A DNA stretch of 13,523 nt from Phycisphaeraceae bacterium (GTDB taxonomy: Bacteria; Planctomycetota; Phycisphaerae; Phycisphaerales; Phycisphaeraceae), in the NCBI GenBank assembly GCA_028281215.1, contig JANQKH010000404.1, forward strand, positions 1 to 13,523, read 5' to 3'. Position numbers and translations under genes: made by a program. This document shows positions 1 through 8,333 of the stretch, piece after piece. Positions within the stretch are counted from its first letter, which is position 1. The number at the start of each line of letters is the position of its first letter. Below the pieces are notes generated by a model. That model was not told the origin of the DNA. It did no database searches and saw only the letters and a program-made list of their open reading frames with translations.

Positions 1-3
1 TGG

Positions 4-21
4 TAACGGTTCCGTTAGAAT
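4..21 (+). promoter_or_regulatory. Possible -10 element overlapped by a small palindrome upstream of pcm
   Basis: Bases 4-9 (TAACGG) and 12-17 (CCGTTA) form a 6-bp inverted repeat around TT. It overlaps TAGAAT at 16-21, which matches a sigma-70 -10 hexamer at 5 of 6 positions. A matching -35 would lie at or beyond the left edge, so the promoter cannot be confirmed. A palindrome over a -10 would suit a repressor operator, but short palindromes arise by chance and no regulator is known. Confidence 0.2.
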
Positions 22-60
22 CCGTCACATCTGTGTGTTGCCGCGTTGGGACACTTTTGT

Positions 61-65
61 GGAGG
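61..65 (+). promoter_or_regulatory. Ribosome binding site GGAGG deciding the pcm start
   Basis: GGAGG lies 8 nt before an in-frame TTG at 74 but 17 nt before the first in-frame ATG at 83. Its spacing favours initiation at TTG 74. The two starts differ by only three residues. Confidence 0.5.
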
Positions 66-73
66 TTGTACGT

Positions 74-736
74 TTGTCGTCGATGACTGCCCACCCTTAC
101 GAATCGTTGGCCGCGGCGATGGTCGATCAGCAGTTGCGGGCGAGGGGCATCCGTGATGAGAGAGTACTCGACGCAATGACGCGGTTGCCTCGGCACTGGT
201 TTGTGCCGGATCAGCCGGCGACGGAAGCGTATGCCGACAAGGCGTTGCCTACCTCGGGCGGGCAGACGATCAGTCAGCCTTACATCGTGGCGCGGATGAC
301 AGCGTTGCTGGCGGTCGAGGCGGGTATGCGCGTCCTTGAAGTCGGTACCGGCAGCGGCTACCAGACGGCGTTGCTCGCCTGCCTCGGTGCCTCGGTGACG
401 TCGATGGAATGCGACGCCAACCTATCGCAGTTCGCCGGCCAAACCCTGCATCGACTTGGTCTTGATGATCAGGTCGAACTGCTCGTCGGCGACGGTTCGC
501 TCGGGCATGCTGCTAATGCACCGTATGACCGCATTCTCGTCACCGCCGCGGCGCCGCGCGTGCCTGGTGCGCTTCAGGCACAGTTGTCCGACGGCGGCCG
601 TATCGTAATTCCAGTGGGCGGGCAAAGTGAACAGGAACTGCTCGTGTTGACCCGCAACGGTGACCAGTGGCGACAGGAGATTGATTGCGCATGTCGATTC
701 GTGCTGTTGCGCGGCGAGGATGCGTGGTTGGATTAG
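74..736 (+). CDS. pcm: Protein-L-isoaspartate O-methyltransferase
   Basis: This cytosolic repair enzyme uses S-adenosylmethionine to methylate isoaspartyl residues in aged proteins, so that they can revert to aspartate. Counting from ATG 83 (217 aa), the family motif TISQP is at 62-66, with the catalytic-region serine at 64. SAM-binding motif I, VLEVGTGSGYQT, is at 84-95, an ILVTAAAP strand at 151-158, and GGRIVIPVGG at 171-180. The C-terminal CRFVLLRGEDAW resembles the family's usual 'FVPL.G' ending. Length fits bacterial PCMT. The TTG at 74 is preferred because GGAGG lies 8 nt upstream; ATG 83 and GTG 35 are alternatives. It converges on aroC, its stop codon overlapping the aroC stop. The family call is secure; the exact start is not. 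Confidence 0.93.
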   Translation: MSSMTAHPYESLAAAMVDQQLRARGIRDERVLDAMTRLPRHWFVPDQPATEAYADKALPTSGGQTISQPYIVARMTALLAVEAGMRVLEVGTGSGYQTALLACLGASVTSMECDANLSQFAGQTLHRLGLDDQVELLVGDGSLGHAANAPYDRILVTAAAPRVPGALQAQLSDGGRIVIPVGGQSEQELLVLTRNGDQWRQEIDCACRFVLLRGEDAWLD

Positions 737-1827
737 CCGCCATTCTGCGCGCGATGTCGTAAGTAATGATCGGCGAGCACGATTGCCATCATCGCTTCAC
801 CCATCGGTACGAAGCGTGGCAACAGACAGGGATCGTGGCGGCCTTTGGTGGCGATCGTGGTTGGTTCGCCGTCGCGCGTTACGGTCGGCTGTTCGCGCGA
901 CAAGGAACTGGTCGGCTTGATTGCACAACGCATGACAATCGGCATGCCGGAGGAAATGCCGCCGAGCATGCCCCCGTGGCGATTGGTTTGCGTTTGAATC
1001 GTTCCCGACTGATCGCCTTGTTCGAACACATCGTTATTTTCGCTGCCGCGCGCCGTGGCGACGCCGAAGCCCGCCCCGTATTCCACGCCCAGCACGGCCG
1101 GCAGGCTGAACATCGCTTTGCCAAGGTCGGCTTTGAGCTTGTCGAACACCGGTTCGCCCCAGCCGGCGGGCACGTTTGTCGCGACCAGTTCGGACACGCC
1201 GCCGATCGAATCTTCTTCTTTTCGCATCTGCTCGATCAGTTCGATCATTCGCGTTGCCATGTCGGCATCGGGGCAGCGCACGATGTTGCTTTCGACCTGC
1301 TCCAGCGTGACTGATTCCGGTTGCTCCACGTCGGCAACCAGCTCGCCGATCTGTTTGACGTAACCGACAATGTTCACGCCGCACGCCTCGGTCAGCAATT
1401 TCTTCGCGACCGCGCCGGCCGCCACGCGAACTGAAGTCTCGCGCGCACTTGAACGTCCGCCGCCGCGGTAATCGCGGAAACCATACTTGGCGTCGAACGT
1501 GTAATCCGCATGGCCCGGCCGATACTTGTCCTTGATGTCCGAGTAATCCTTCGAACGTTGGTCCTGATTGCGAATCAGCACGGCGATCGAGGTACCGGTC
1601 GTACGGCCGTCGAACACGCCGGATAGAATCTCCGGCTCGTCGGCTTCCTGTCGCTGCGTGGTCACCTTCGACTGGCCCGGCCGACGCCGTTGCAGATCAG
1701 GGATCAGATCGTCCACCGACAACTGCAAGCCCGGCGGCACGCCATCGATGATGACCACATTGCCCGGTCCGTGGCTTTCGCCGGCGGTCGTGATGCGAAA
1801 AAGTTGTCCAAATGAGTTACCTGCCAT
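733..1827 (-). CDS. aroC: Chorismate synthase
   Basis: Catalyses the last step of the shikimate trunk in the cytoplasm: 5-enolpyruvylshikimate-3-phosphate loses phosphate to give chorismate, precursor of aromatic amino acids, folate and quinones. The enzyme needs reduced FMN. The 364-residue product is normal in length. It shows the first family signature at 16-29 (GESHGPGNVVIIDG, His19), the second around GGGRSSARET (122-131), and the third at 330-353 beginning RHDPCLLPRFVP (His331, Asp332). The start at ATG 1827 gives the expected N-terminus MAGNSFGQLFRITTAGESHG; no clear Shine-Dalgarno sequence precedes it. No other aro gene is adjacent. Its stop overlaps that of pcm by 4 nt, leaving no room for a terminator between them. 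It is divergent from the sulfatase, with 106 bp between. Confidence 0.97.
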   Translation of the reverse strand: MAGNSFGQLFRITTAGESHGPGNVVIIDGVPPGLQLSVDDLIPDLQRRRPGQSKVTTQRQEADEPEILSGVFDGRTTGTSIAVLIRNQDQRSKDYSDIKDKYRPGHADYTFDAKYGFRDYRGGGRSSARETSVRVAAGAVAKKLLTEACGVNIVGYVKQIGELVADVEQPESVTLEQVESNIVRCPDADMATRMIELIEQMRKEEDSIGGVSELVATNVPAGWGEPVFDKLKADLGKAMFSLPAVLGVEYGAGFGVATARGSENNDVFEQGDQSGTIQTQTNRHGGMLGGISSGMPIVMRCAIKPTSSLSREQPTVTRDGEPTTIATKGRHDPCLLPRFVPMGEAMMAIVLADHYLRHRAQNGG

Positions 1828-1850
1828 GATGGAAATCGTAGCGAATCGGT

Positions 1851-1888
1851 GGAGACGAGGAAATCATCGGCCTCGCAGAGAATTCTCC
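1851..1888. promoter_or_regulatory. Divergent aroC/sulfatase promoter region with palindrome and hairpin potential
   Basis: The 106-bp gap 1828-1933 must hold the promoters of both divergent genes, but I could not pick convincing -35/-10 pairs. It contains a perfect 10-bp palindrome GAGAATTCTC at 1878-1887. It also has nested complementary blocks: GGAGA 1851-1855 with TCTCC 1884-1888, and CGAGG 1856-1860 with CCTCG 1871-1875. These could be an operator or an RNA hairpin. The pairing is visible; the function is a guess. Confidence 0.25.
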
Positions 1889-1920
1889 AAAGCCGTTAAA
1901 CTGTGACGAATCCAATGTGG

Positions 1921-1927
1921 AAGGAAG
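1921..1927 (+). promoter_or_regulatory. Ribosome binding site of the sulfatase
   Basis: AAGGAAG ends 6 nt before ATG 1934. It is one of the clearer purine-rich Shine-Dalgarno-like sequences in the window and supports this start. Confidence 0.55.
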
Positions 1928-1933
1928 ACACAC

Positions 1934-3364
1934 ATGAAAACACTGACGGTTCACCTGATCGCCTTGTTGTTGATCGCTGGCGGGTTCGCGCCCAACGTGG
2001 CGATCGCTGCCAACAAGCCCAACTTCATCGTGATTTACTGCGATGATCTGGGTTATGCGGACATCGGTTGTTTTGGATCGACCAAACATCGCACGCCGCG
2101 CATCGATCAGATGGCCAAGGAAGGCCGACGGTTCACCAGTTTCATGGTGACCAGCGGTGTTTGCTCTCCGTCGCGGGCATCGTTGATGACCGGTTGCTAC
2201 CCCATTCGTGTGGGGCTTGATCGCAATGAATCGAACGGCTGGGTGCTGTTTCCGGGCAACAAGCGCGGTTTGAATCCCAAGGAAATCACCGTCGCCGAAG
2301 TGCTCAAAGGCGCGGGTTATTCGACGGCGATTGTGGGCAAGTGGCATCTCGGCGACCAACCGCAGTTTCTGCCGACACGGCAGGGGTTTGATTCCTATTT
2401 TGGCATTCCCTTTTCCAACGACATGGGTCAAACGGAGCGGCCGAAGCCGTACCGCTATCCGCCCTTGCCGTTGTTGCGCGATGAAAAGGTGATCGAACAG
2501 GAGCCGGACCAGCGCTTGCTCACACAGCGATACACCACGGAGGCGGTGAAGTTCATCGAAGCGAATAAGGACAAACCGTTCTTTCTGTACCTGCCGCACA
2601 CGATGCCGCACTGGCCTCAGTTTTCCTCGAAGAACTTCGCCGGCAAGAGCAAGAACGGCCGATGGGGCGATACCGTCGAAGAGATTGATTGGTCGACCGG
2701 CGTGCTGCTCGACACGCTCAAACGACTGGACATTGATGACCGCACACTGGTGATCTTCACATCGGACAACGGCGGCGCGACACGTTGGGGCGCTTCGAAT
2801 CATCCGCTCAAGGGGGCCAAAGGCTCGACCCTTGAAGGCGGCATGCGCGTGTGTAACGTGATGCGCTGGCCGGGAATGATTCCCGCCGGCACGCAGTGTG
2901 ATGAACTGGTCGGCACGATCGACATCCTGCCGACGTTCGCCAAACTGGCCGGTGCGAAGGCGCCGGACGACCGCGTCATCGACGGCCACGACATCAGCGA
3001 CCTGATGCTGGGCAAGCCGAACGCTAAATCGCCGCACGAGGCCTATTACTACTACTTTCGCGATCAGTTGCAGGCGGTGCGCAGCGGCAAATGGAAGTTG
3101 CACCTGGAAATCAAACTGCCGCCGCGCGGCCGACAGAAGGAACGCCACCGACCGGCGCAACTTTACGATCTGCACAGTGACATCGGCGAATCGAAGAACG
3201 TGATCACGCAGCATCCGAATGTGGTCAATCGCCTGAACGCACTGGCCGACAAGACCCGCGCGGATCTCGGCGATCGCGGCGTCAAGGGTGCCAACGTTCG
3301 GGCGCCCGGCCACGTGGAAAACGCCAAGCCGCTCACGCAGCGTACACCCGCGAAATCCAAGTGA
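1934..3364 (+). CDS. Secreted sulfatase (arylsulfatase-like, formylglycine-dependent, S1 family)
   Basis: Predicted to hydrolyse a sulfate ester outside the cytoplasmic membrane; the substrate, possibly a sulfated polysaccharide, cannot be read from sequence. The 476-residue protein starts with a Sec signal peptide (MKTLTV, hydrophobic core about 7-20, likely cleavage near AIA-A at 25-26). Metal ligands DD are at 37-38. The formylglycine motif is CSPSR at 77-81, with Cys77 the residue to be converted. GKWHLG at 135-140 supplies Lys136 and His138, His222 lies in PHTMPH, and DNGG is at 278-281, followed by Lys294. The C-terminal YDLHSDIGES block is typical of arylsulfatase/GALNS-like members. 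All key residues are present, so it looks intact. The formylglycine-generating enzyme is not in this window. The next gene starts 19 nt after the stop and is probably cotranscribed. Confidence 0.95.
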   Translation: MKTLTVHLIALLLIAGGFAPNVAIAANKPNFIVIYCDDLGYADIGCFGSTKHRTPRIDQMAKEGRRFTSFMVTSGVCSPSRASLMTGCYPIRVGLDRNESNGWVLFPGNKRGLNPKEITVAEVLKGAGYSTAIVGKWHLGDQPQFLPTRQGFDSYFGIPFSNDMGQTERPKPYRYPPLPLLRDEKVIEQEPDQRLLTQRYTTEAVKFIEANKDKPFFLYLPHTMPHWPQFSSKNFAGKSKNGRWGDTVEEIDWSTGVLLDTLKRLDIDDRTLVIFTSDNGGATRWGASNHPLKGAKGSTLEGGMRVCNVMRWPGMIPAGTQCDELVGTIDILPTFAKLAGAKAPDDRVIDGHDISDLMLGKPNAKSPHEAYYYYFRDQLQAVRSGKWKLHLEIKLPPRGRQKERHRPAQLYDLHSDIGESKNVITQHPNVVNRLNALADKTRADLGDRGVKGANVRAPGHVENAKPLTQRTPAKSK

Positions 3365-3383
3365 TGGTTCTGAGTGCATCATC

Positions 3384-3641
3384 ATGATTGATGAAGGTCC
3401 CGGTGAACATGACGCTCATCTGCTCGATGAAGATGAGCCCGATCTGACGGTCTGCGTCTCCTGCGCTGCGACGATTTCTTCGCACGCGGTGCGTTGCCAT
3501 CACTGCGGCGCCGAGTTTGTCGGCGAAGCGTGGCAGCAACAATTGGCCGGCGAAGGCGCCCCGCGCGTGTGGTGGCGGTACGTGGCCGGTCTGTTGGCGA
3601 TCATCTTCATTCTCTGGGCACTCCGGTATGTCATGGTGTAA
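3384..3641 (+). CDS. Small zinc-ribbon protein with C-terminal membrane helix
   Basis: I do not recognise a named family for this 85-residue protein. The N-terminal 20 residues are acidic. A zinc ribbon follows, C24-x2-C27-x10-C38-x2-C41. Residues 63-83 form one hydrophobic helix, preceded by RVWWR and ending at RYVMV, so it looks tail-anchored with the ribbon in the cytoplasm. The start at ATG 3384 is chosen because the open frame upstream runs inside the sulfatase gene and is merely its shadow; the Shine-Dalgarno sequence is weak. It lies 19 nt after the sulfatase stop and ends 1 nt from the convergent RND gene. Cotranscription with the sulfatase is likely, but a functional link is unproven. 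Confidence 0.75.
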   Translation: MIDEGPGEHDAHLLDEDEPDLTVCVSCAATISSHAVRCHHCGAEFVGEAWQQQLAGEGAPRVWWRYVAGLLAIIFILWALRYVMV

Positions 3642-3642
3642 T

Positions 3643-6600
3643 TCACGCGGTAACTGCCTCGCCGATCTCACTGGTTTGTGGTTCGACTTCCGGACGCTTG
3701 CGGCCGTGCCAGAGGAAGTAGAACGTGCGTTTGACGTCATCGAGAATCATGAGGAAGCATGGCAAAATCAGCAGCACGAGGAACGTCGCGGACATCAGGC
3801 CGAACGCAATCGCTACCGCCATGGGAATTAGAAACTTCGCTTGGAAACTCTGCTCAAGTATCAACGGTGTCAAGCCAAGCACCGTTGTCACCGTGGTCAG
3901 CAGAATGGCCCGAAACCGCGCGCGACCGGACTCGATCAACGCCTGCCGAACCGGAATGCCTTTGGCGCGGCGGTGGTTGTAAAACTCAACCAGAATCAGC
4001 GAGTCATTGACCACGATGCCGGACAGCGCGACGAAACCGATCATGCTCAGAAACGTCATCGAATACCCGAGCAGCCAGTGACCCCATATGGCGCCGATGA
4101 TCGCGAACGGAATCACGCTCATCACGACCAGCGGTTGCAAGTAACTGGAAAACAGCCACGCAAGGATCACGTACACCATCACCATTGCCGCCATGAAACC
4201 CAGCGGCAGGGAACTGAACGCGTCGGCCATCCGTTCCTGTCGGCCGGCCGTCTTGATCGTCACGTCGGGGAACTGCTCGCCAATCGCTTTGAGGTCGAGT
4301 TGTGACATGATCGCTTCCGGCGCCACGGCAGGCGAAGTCTCCGCCGTCACGGTGATCGCCCGCTGACCGTTCACTCGCTTGATCGATGAATATGTCGAAC
4401 TGTCCGTGATATCAGCGACCTCCGACAACGGCACATACACATTCGATGGGCTGAGCACCCAACTGTTCTCGATGGTGAACAAACTCTGCCGGCTCGCTTC
4501 GTCAAGCCGCACCCGCACGTCAATATCTTCTTCGTTAGCGGCGAACACATGCGCATCGATGCCGAACAGGAACCCGCGCACCTGTGTGGCGATGTTGGCC
4601 GTGGTGAACCCAAGTGTGCCGGCGCCCGATTTGAGCTGGATGCGCAGCTCCAGTTGGCCGAGATTGTGGTCGTCTGCGATTTCGTTGACACCGTCGAAGC
4701 CCGCCAGTGCGGTTTTGATGGTCTCCGCCGCCTTCGCCAGCGATGCGTCGTGTTCACCGCTGACGCGAATGGTGATGCCCGGTCCACTCGGTCCGCCGGT
4801 GATCTCGGAAAATCCCAATCGCTCCACTTCATCCATCTTCCCTTCGAGCGCATCGCGGATCGCCTGGAGAATGGTGGCCGATTCGCGGTCTCGCTGCTCC
4901 ACTGGTTGCAGTTCGATATACATTTGCGCGACATGCGTGCTGAACGCGTCGGCCTGACCGGTATCGAGGTTGTCCCGTTTGCCGATCACCGCGGAGATTG
5001 ACTTCAACTCCTTCTGCTGCTGCGCCGCCTCCTCCACGCGCTGAACGATTTCGTTGGTCTTTTCGATCGGCGTACCGATCGGCATGTGAATGTCGACGAC
5101 AATCGTCTCGGCGTCGTCCTTGGATAAGAACTCGAACTTCACGCGACCATTCGGCGCCGGTCGAATCATGCCGATTGAAATCAACATCGCCGCGAGCACA
5201 ACCGCGGTCGTGATGTAACGGTATTTCAAAGAGCCGGCGAGCACGCGGCCGTACAACGGAATGATCCGGTCGTGCAGCCAGTGGTCGCGCCACGTTTCGT
5301 ATCTGGCGATCATGGAACCCACGCGACCGGGCTTGCTGCGGTCGCGTTTGGCTAACGTGTGACCCATGTGGCTTGGCAGAATGAGGATCGATTCGACCAG
5401 GCTCATCATCAGCGCGCAGGCGACCACCGCCGGCAGTGCACCCAGCAACGTGCCCATCTGTCCCTTCACGAATGTCAACGGCAGAAACGCGACGACACTG
5501 GTCAGCACTGTTGCCACCACCGGCCACATCACCTGGTCCGTGCCGCGCGTCGCGGCGAGCAGCGCCGGTTCGCCTTTGTCGTGCCGGGCCTGAATGTTCT
5601 CCGCCACGACGATCGCATCGTCGACCAACAAGCCGAGCACCACGATCAGACCAAACATCGTCAACAGGTTGAGTGTGACGTCGAACACCGCCATCGCTAG
5701 CAGGGTGCCCATGATCGCGGTGAGCAACCCCATGCCGACCCACATCGCCGCCCGCCAGTTGAGGATAAGCAACAGCGTGAGAATCACCAGAACCGCGCCA
5801 TACCCGGCGTTGCGGACCAGCAAGTCCAGACGGCCTTCCACGAACCTTGCCAGGTCCGACGTGGTGGCCACGGAGGCATTTTCCGGCAGAGCCCGCTGCG
5901 ACGTGCTGCCCAATTCGTACGCCTTCTTGCGGTCCGATGTCGCCACCCGTTCCACCGGATTTGGATCAAATGGTTTGCCGTTGCGCCCGTCGACGTACGC
6001 ACGAACCATCTCGGCGATCCGCACGATGTCCTGCTTGCCGACCTTGAACACCGTCAGCATCGCCGCGGGTTTCCCTCCGAAGCGCATGATCAGTTGTTCG
6101 TCGACGAACGAATCCTCAATCACCGCGATATCGCGCAGACGAACAGCCGAGCCTTGCGCGTTCCCCTTGACCACGATGTCGCCGACGGCGTCGACACGCT
6201 CTTCGATGCCCATTGCCCGCACGTTCACATTGCCCGACTTGGTCCGCACCGTCCCACCGGGGACTTCGATCATCCACGCCCGCACGGCTTCGGACACCTG
6301 CGGCAGACTCAAGTTGTGACGTAATAGTTCGTCGCGCTTCACATCGATACTGACTTCGTAGTTTCGCACGCCGCTGATCAGTGTTTCGCCCATGTTGTCC
6401 AGTGAGCGAAGGTCGTCGCGAATGGCATACATCGCCTGCTTCATCACCCGTTCGTCCATGTCGCCGTACACCACAACCATGATCACGGGCAGCTTCGGCT
6501 CGAACAATTGCAACTCGATGGCGTCCGACTCGTCCGGCAAATCGGTCAGCGATTCGATTGTGCGCTCGACCTCGTCCATGGCATCGTCGACGTTGATGCC

Positions 6601-6891
6601 TTCACGAAACTGAATCGTGATTCCGCCTCCGTTCTCGGCAAGCGTAGTGCGAATCTCCTTGATCTCGTCCAGTTCGATCAGTGCATCTTCGACTTTCTTC
6701 GCCAGGCCGTCTTCCACTTCCACGGGCGTGGCGCCTGGGAACGGCATGGAAACCAACGCCTGTTCAGGATCGGACTCGGGGAAAAACTCCCGCCGCAACG
6801 ACAAGCCCAGCACCGCGCCGCCGAACAGAATCGCGATCATCAAAAGATTGACCGGCACCGGCTTGCGGACACCAAAACTCGTGAGGCTCAT
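3643..6891 (-). CDS. RND efflux transporter permease subunit (AcrB/MdtC-like)
   Basis: Inner-membrane pump of the resistance-nodulation-division superfamily, expected to export substrates with an adaptor and an outer-membrane channel. The 1082-residue protein has TM1 at about 12-32, a large periplasmic domain, and helices 2-6 at about 360-510. A second periplasmic domain spans roughly 580-890 and the last helices about 895-1050. TM4 carries NLLTMFGLIVVLGLLVDDA with the proton-relay pair Asp424-Asp425. In TM10, where AcrB has Lys940, the sequence is GIVVNDSLILVEF (Val961, Asn962, Asp963), so the lysine is absent. TM11 keeps Arg and Thr residues (RFRAILLTT). Residues about 302-333, before TM2, look like an insertion relative to AcrB. 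The start overlaps the adaptor stop by 4 nt (ATGA), which implies translational coupling. Substrate unknown. Confidence 0.93.
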   Translation of the reverse strand: MSLTSFGVRKPVPVNLLMIAILFGGAVLGLSLRREFFPESDPEQALVSMPFPGATPVEVEDGLAKKVEDALIELDEIKEIRTTLAENGGGITIQFREGINVDDAMDEVERTIESLTDLPDESDAIELQLFEPKLPVIMVVVYGDMDERVMKQAMYAIRDDLRSLDNMGETLISGVRNYEVSIDVKRDELLRHNLSLPQVSEAVRAWMIEVPGGTVRTKSGNVNVRAMGIEERVDAVGDIVVKGNAQGSAVRLRDIAVIEDSFVDEQLIMRFGGKPAAMLTVFKVGKQDIVRIAEMVRAYVDGRNGKPFDPNPVERVATSDRKKAYELGSTSQRALPENASVATTSDLARFVEGRLDLLVRNAGYGAVLVILTLLLILNWRAAMWVGMGLLTAIMGTLLAMAVFDVTLNLLTMFGLIVVLGLLVDDAIVVAENIQARHDKGEPALLAATRGTDQVMWPVVATVLTSVVAFLPLTFVKGQMGTLLGALPAVVACALMMSLVESILILPSHMGHTLAKRDRSKPGRVGSMIARYETWRDHWLHDRIIPLYGRVLAGSLKYRYITTAVVLAAMLISIGMIRPAPNGRVKFEFLSKDDAETIVVDIHMPIGTPIEKTNEIVQRVEEAAQQQKELKSISAVIGKRDNLDTGQADAFSTHVAQMYIELQPVEQRDRESATILQAIRDALEGKMDEVERLGFSEITGGPSGPGITIRVSGEHDASLAKAAETIKTALAGFDGVNEIADDHNLGQLELRIQLKSGAGTLGFTTANIATQVRGFLFGIDAHVFAANEEDIDVRVRLDEASRQSLFTIENSWVLSPSNVYVPLSEVADITDSSTYSSIKRVNGQRAITVTAETSPAVAPEAIMSQLDLKAIGEQFPDVTIKTAGRQERMADAFSSLPLGFMAAMVMVYVILAWLFSSYLQPLVVMSVIPFAIIGAIWGHWLLGYSMTFLSMIGFVALSGIVVNDSLILVEFYNHRRAKGIPVRQALIESGRARFRAILLTTVTTVLGLTPLILEQSFQAKFLIPMAVAIAFGLMSATFLVLLILPCFLMILDDVKRTFYFLWHGRKRPEVEPQTSEIGEAVTA

Positions 6892-8306
6892 CGCGAAGCC
6901 TCCTGCTTGCCACTTTGGTCAGTGCCCCCGTCGTTGCCGCCGTTGTTGATATGAGTCTTGTCATCCTGTTTTCCGTCGCCGGCCGTTTTGGGTTTGGCCT
7001 GCACCGGTTTGATCTTCTGTCCATCACTGACCGAGGTCGATGCGTTGATAATGATCAGCGCGCCCGGTTCCAGCGGTGCGTCGTCGGACAACACCGCCCA
7101 CTGATCGTCTTGGACCTGCAATTGGGGAAACGCGCCTTCGTGCAGAAACGCCCGGTCGACCGGTACACTCTTGACGATCTGATCGGAGACTGTCCACACG
7201 CGCTGATTGATGATCGATCGCCGCGGCACGACCCAGCGTTCGGCCGATGTGGCGCTTTGTGCCATGCCGGTCACGAACATGCCCGGGGTCAACAGGTTGC
7301 GGCCGCCGAGTTGGCCGTACGATTCGTTGGCATACGGTTGTTTGATCTCGATGATGACAACGGTCGAGCGCGCCTGCGTTTCGTCCACCGGAAGAATGCG
7401 GGCGATTTTGCCCTGCCATTTAACCGGTTCGTTGTGTGTTTTGCTGATGCTGACGCTGCTTCCGACGATGACGTCCTGCCTCGCCGCTGCCGCCAACCGT
7501 AGCGGTACTTCTATTTCGTTGAGGTTGACGATCCGGGCGATTCGCTGGCCCGACGTGACGTTTTCCCCACGCTCGATATCGACCGATTCGATGATGCCAT
7601 CGATCGGGCTTTTGATCACTGCTCGGTTGACGCTGAGCTGAGCCAACTTCTTCGATGATGTGAACCCGCGCTCCATTGCTTCCAACACGCTTCGGCGTTG
7701 GGGAATCTGATCCAGCGCCTCGTGGGTCAATACCATGGCCCGCCGCGCGGCGATGACCGCGCGTTTGGGTTGATCCAGTTCGCGTTCGTTGGCGGCGCCG
7801 CGGTCGACGCGCATTTGCACGTTCGCCAATTCCTGCCGGGCGATGGTCAGGTCTTCGGTTTCGAGCGCCAGCCGTTCTTTCAATCGCTTCAACTCGATGT
7901 CCAACTGCGATTTCTGTGCGGCAACCTCTTTGAGCTTTTCGTCGGCCACTTCGAGTTGACGTTTGAAATCCGAGTCGTCCAGCAGCGCCAGCACATCGCC
8001 TTGTTTGACGAACCGACCGGCGCGGATGTGGTCGTCCAGTTTGGTGACCACGGCGTTGATCCGCGCAGGCACATCGGCCGAGTGAATCGCCTCCGCCGTG
8101 CCGAACCCGGTCCACTGCCGGCGCACATCGACTTTCTTCGCCGCGAAGACATTGACTTTCTGGAGCGTCCGCTCCGGGTCGGCCTTCTTGGGTTTCGGCG
8201 CAGTGGCGGTGAGAAATTGCGACAACCCGCCACCGATCATCAATAAGACGATGACGATCAACGCTCGAAACACATATGAAATCCAATGAGGTCGGTCGGC
8301 AGCCAT
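6888..8306 (-). CDS. RND periplasmic adaptor subunit (HlyD/AcrA-type membrane fusion protein)
   Basis: Bridges the RND permease to an outer-membrane channel. The 472-residue protein has an uncleaved-looking N-terminal helix at about 10-28. The first lipoyl half-motif lies around 88-116 (VKQGDVLALLDDSDF). A coiled-coil hairpin rich in Lys, Glu, Gln and Leu spans about 113-225. The second lipoyl half is at about 230-262 (IKSPIDGIIESVDIERGENV), followed by beta-barrel and membrane-proximal domains to about 430. The last 40 residues are polar, Gly/Asn/Asp/Lys-rich and probably disordered. It starts at ATG 8306 and its TGA overlaps the permease start, so the two form an operon. No TolC-like gene is nearby, so the outer-membrane component must be encoded elsewhere. 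Confidence 0.92.
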   Translation of the reverse strand: MAADRPHWISYVFRALIVIVLLMIGGGLSQFLTATAPKPKKADPERTLQKVNVFAAKKVDVRRQWTGFGTAEAIHSADVPARINAVVTKLDDHIRAGRFVKQGDVLALLDDSDFKRQLEVADEKLKEVAAQKSQLDIELKRLKERLALETEDLTIARQELANVQMRVDRGAANERELDQPKRAVIAARRAMVLTHEALDQIPQRRSVLEAMERGFTSSKKLAQLSVNRAVIKSPIDGIIESVDIERGENVTSGQRIARIVNLNEIEVPLRLAAAARQDVIVGSSVSISKTHNEPVKWQGKIARILPVDETQARSTVVIIEIKQPYANESYGQLGGRNLLTPGMFVTGMAQSATSAERWVVPRRSIINQRVWTVSDQIVKSVPVDRAFLHEGAFPQLQVQDDQWAVLSDDAPLEPGALIIINASTSVSDGQKIKPVQAKPKTAGDGKQDDKTHINNGGNDGGTDQSGKQEASR

Positions 8307-8333
8307 CAGCTTTTCCCATAAACAAGGCGTGCG

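Noticed and set aside
1817..3385. A 522-codon open frame on the minus strand opposite the sulfatase
   Set aside because: It covers the entire sulfatase gene antisense, its translation is rich in Arg/His/Ala/Val as expected of a GC-rich shadow frame, and it shows no family motif. The sulfatase with its catalytic residues is the real gene.
4829..5743. A 304-codon minus-strand frame inside the RND gene, in another register
   Set aside because: It lies wholly within the RND permease coding sequence on the same strand and has a composition rich in Arg, Gly and His with no motif; it is a shadow frame.
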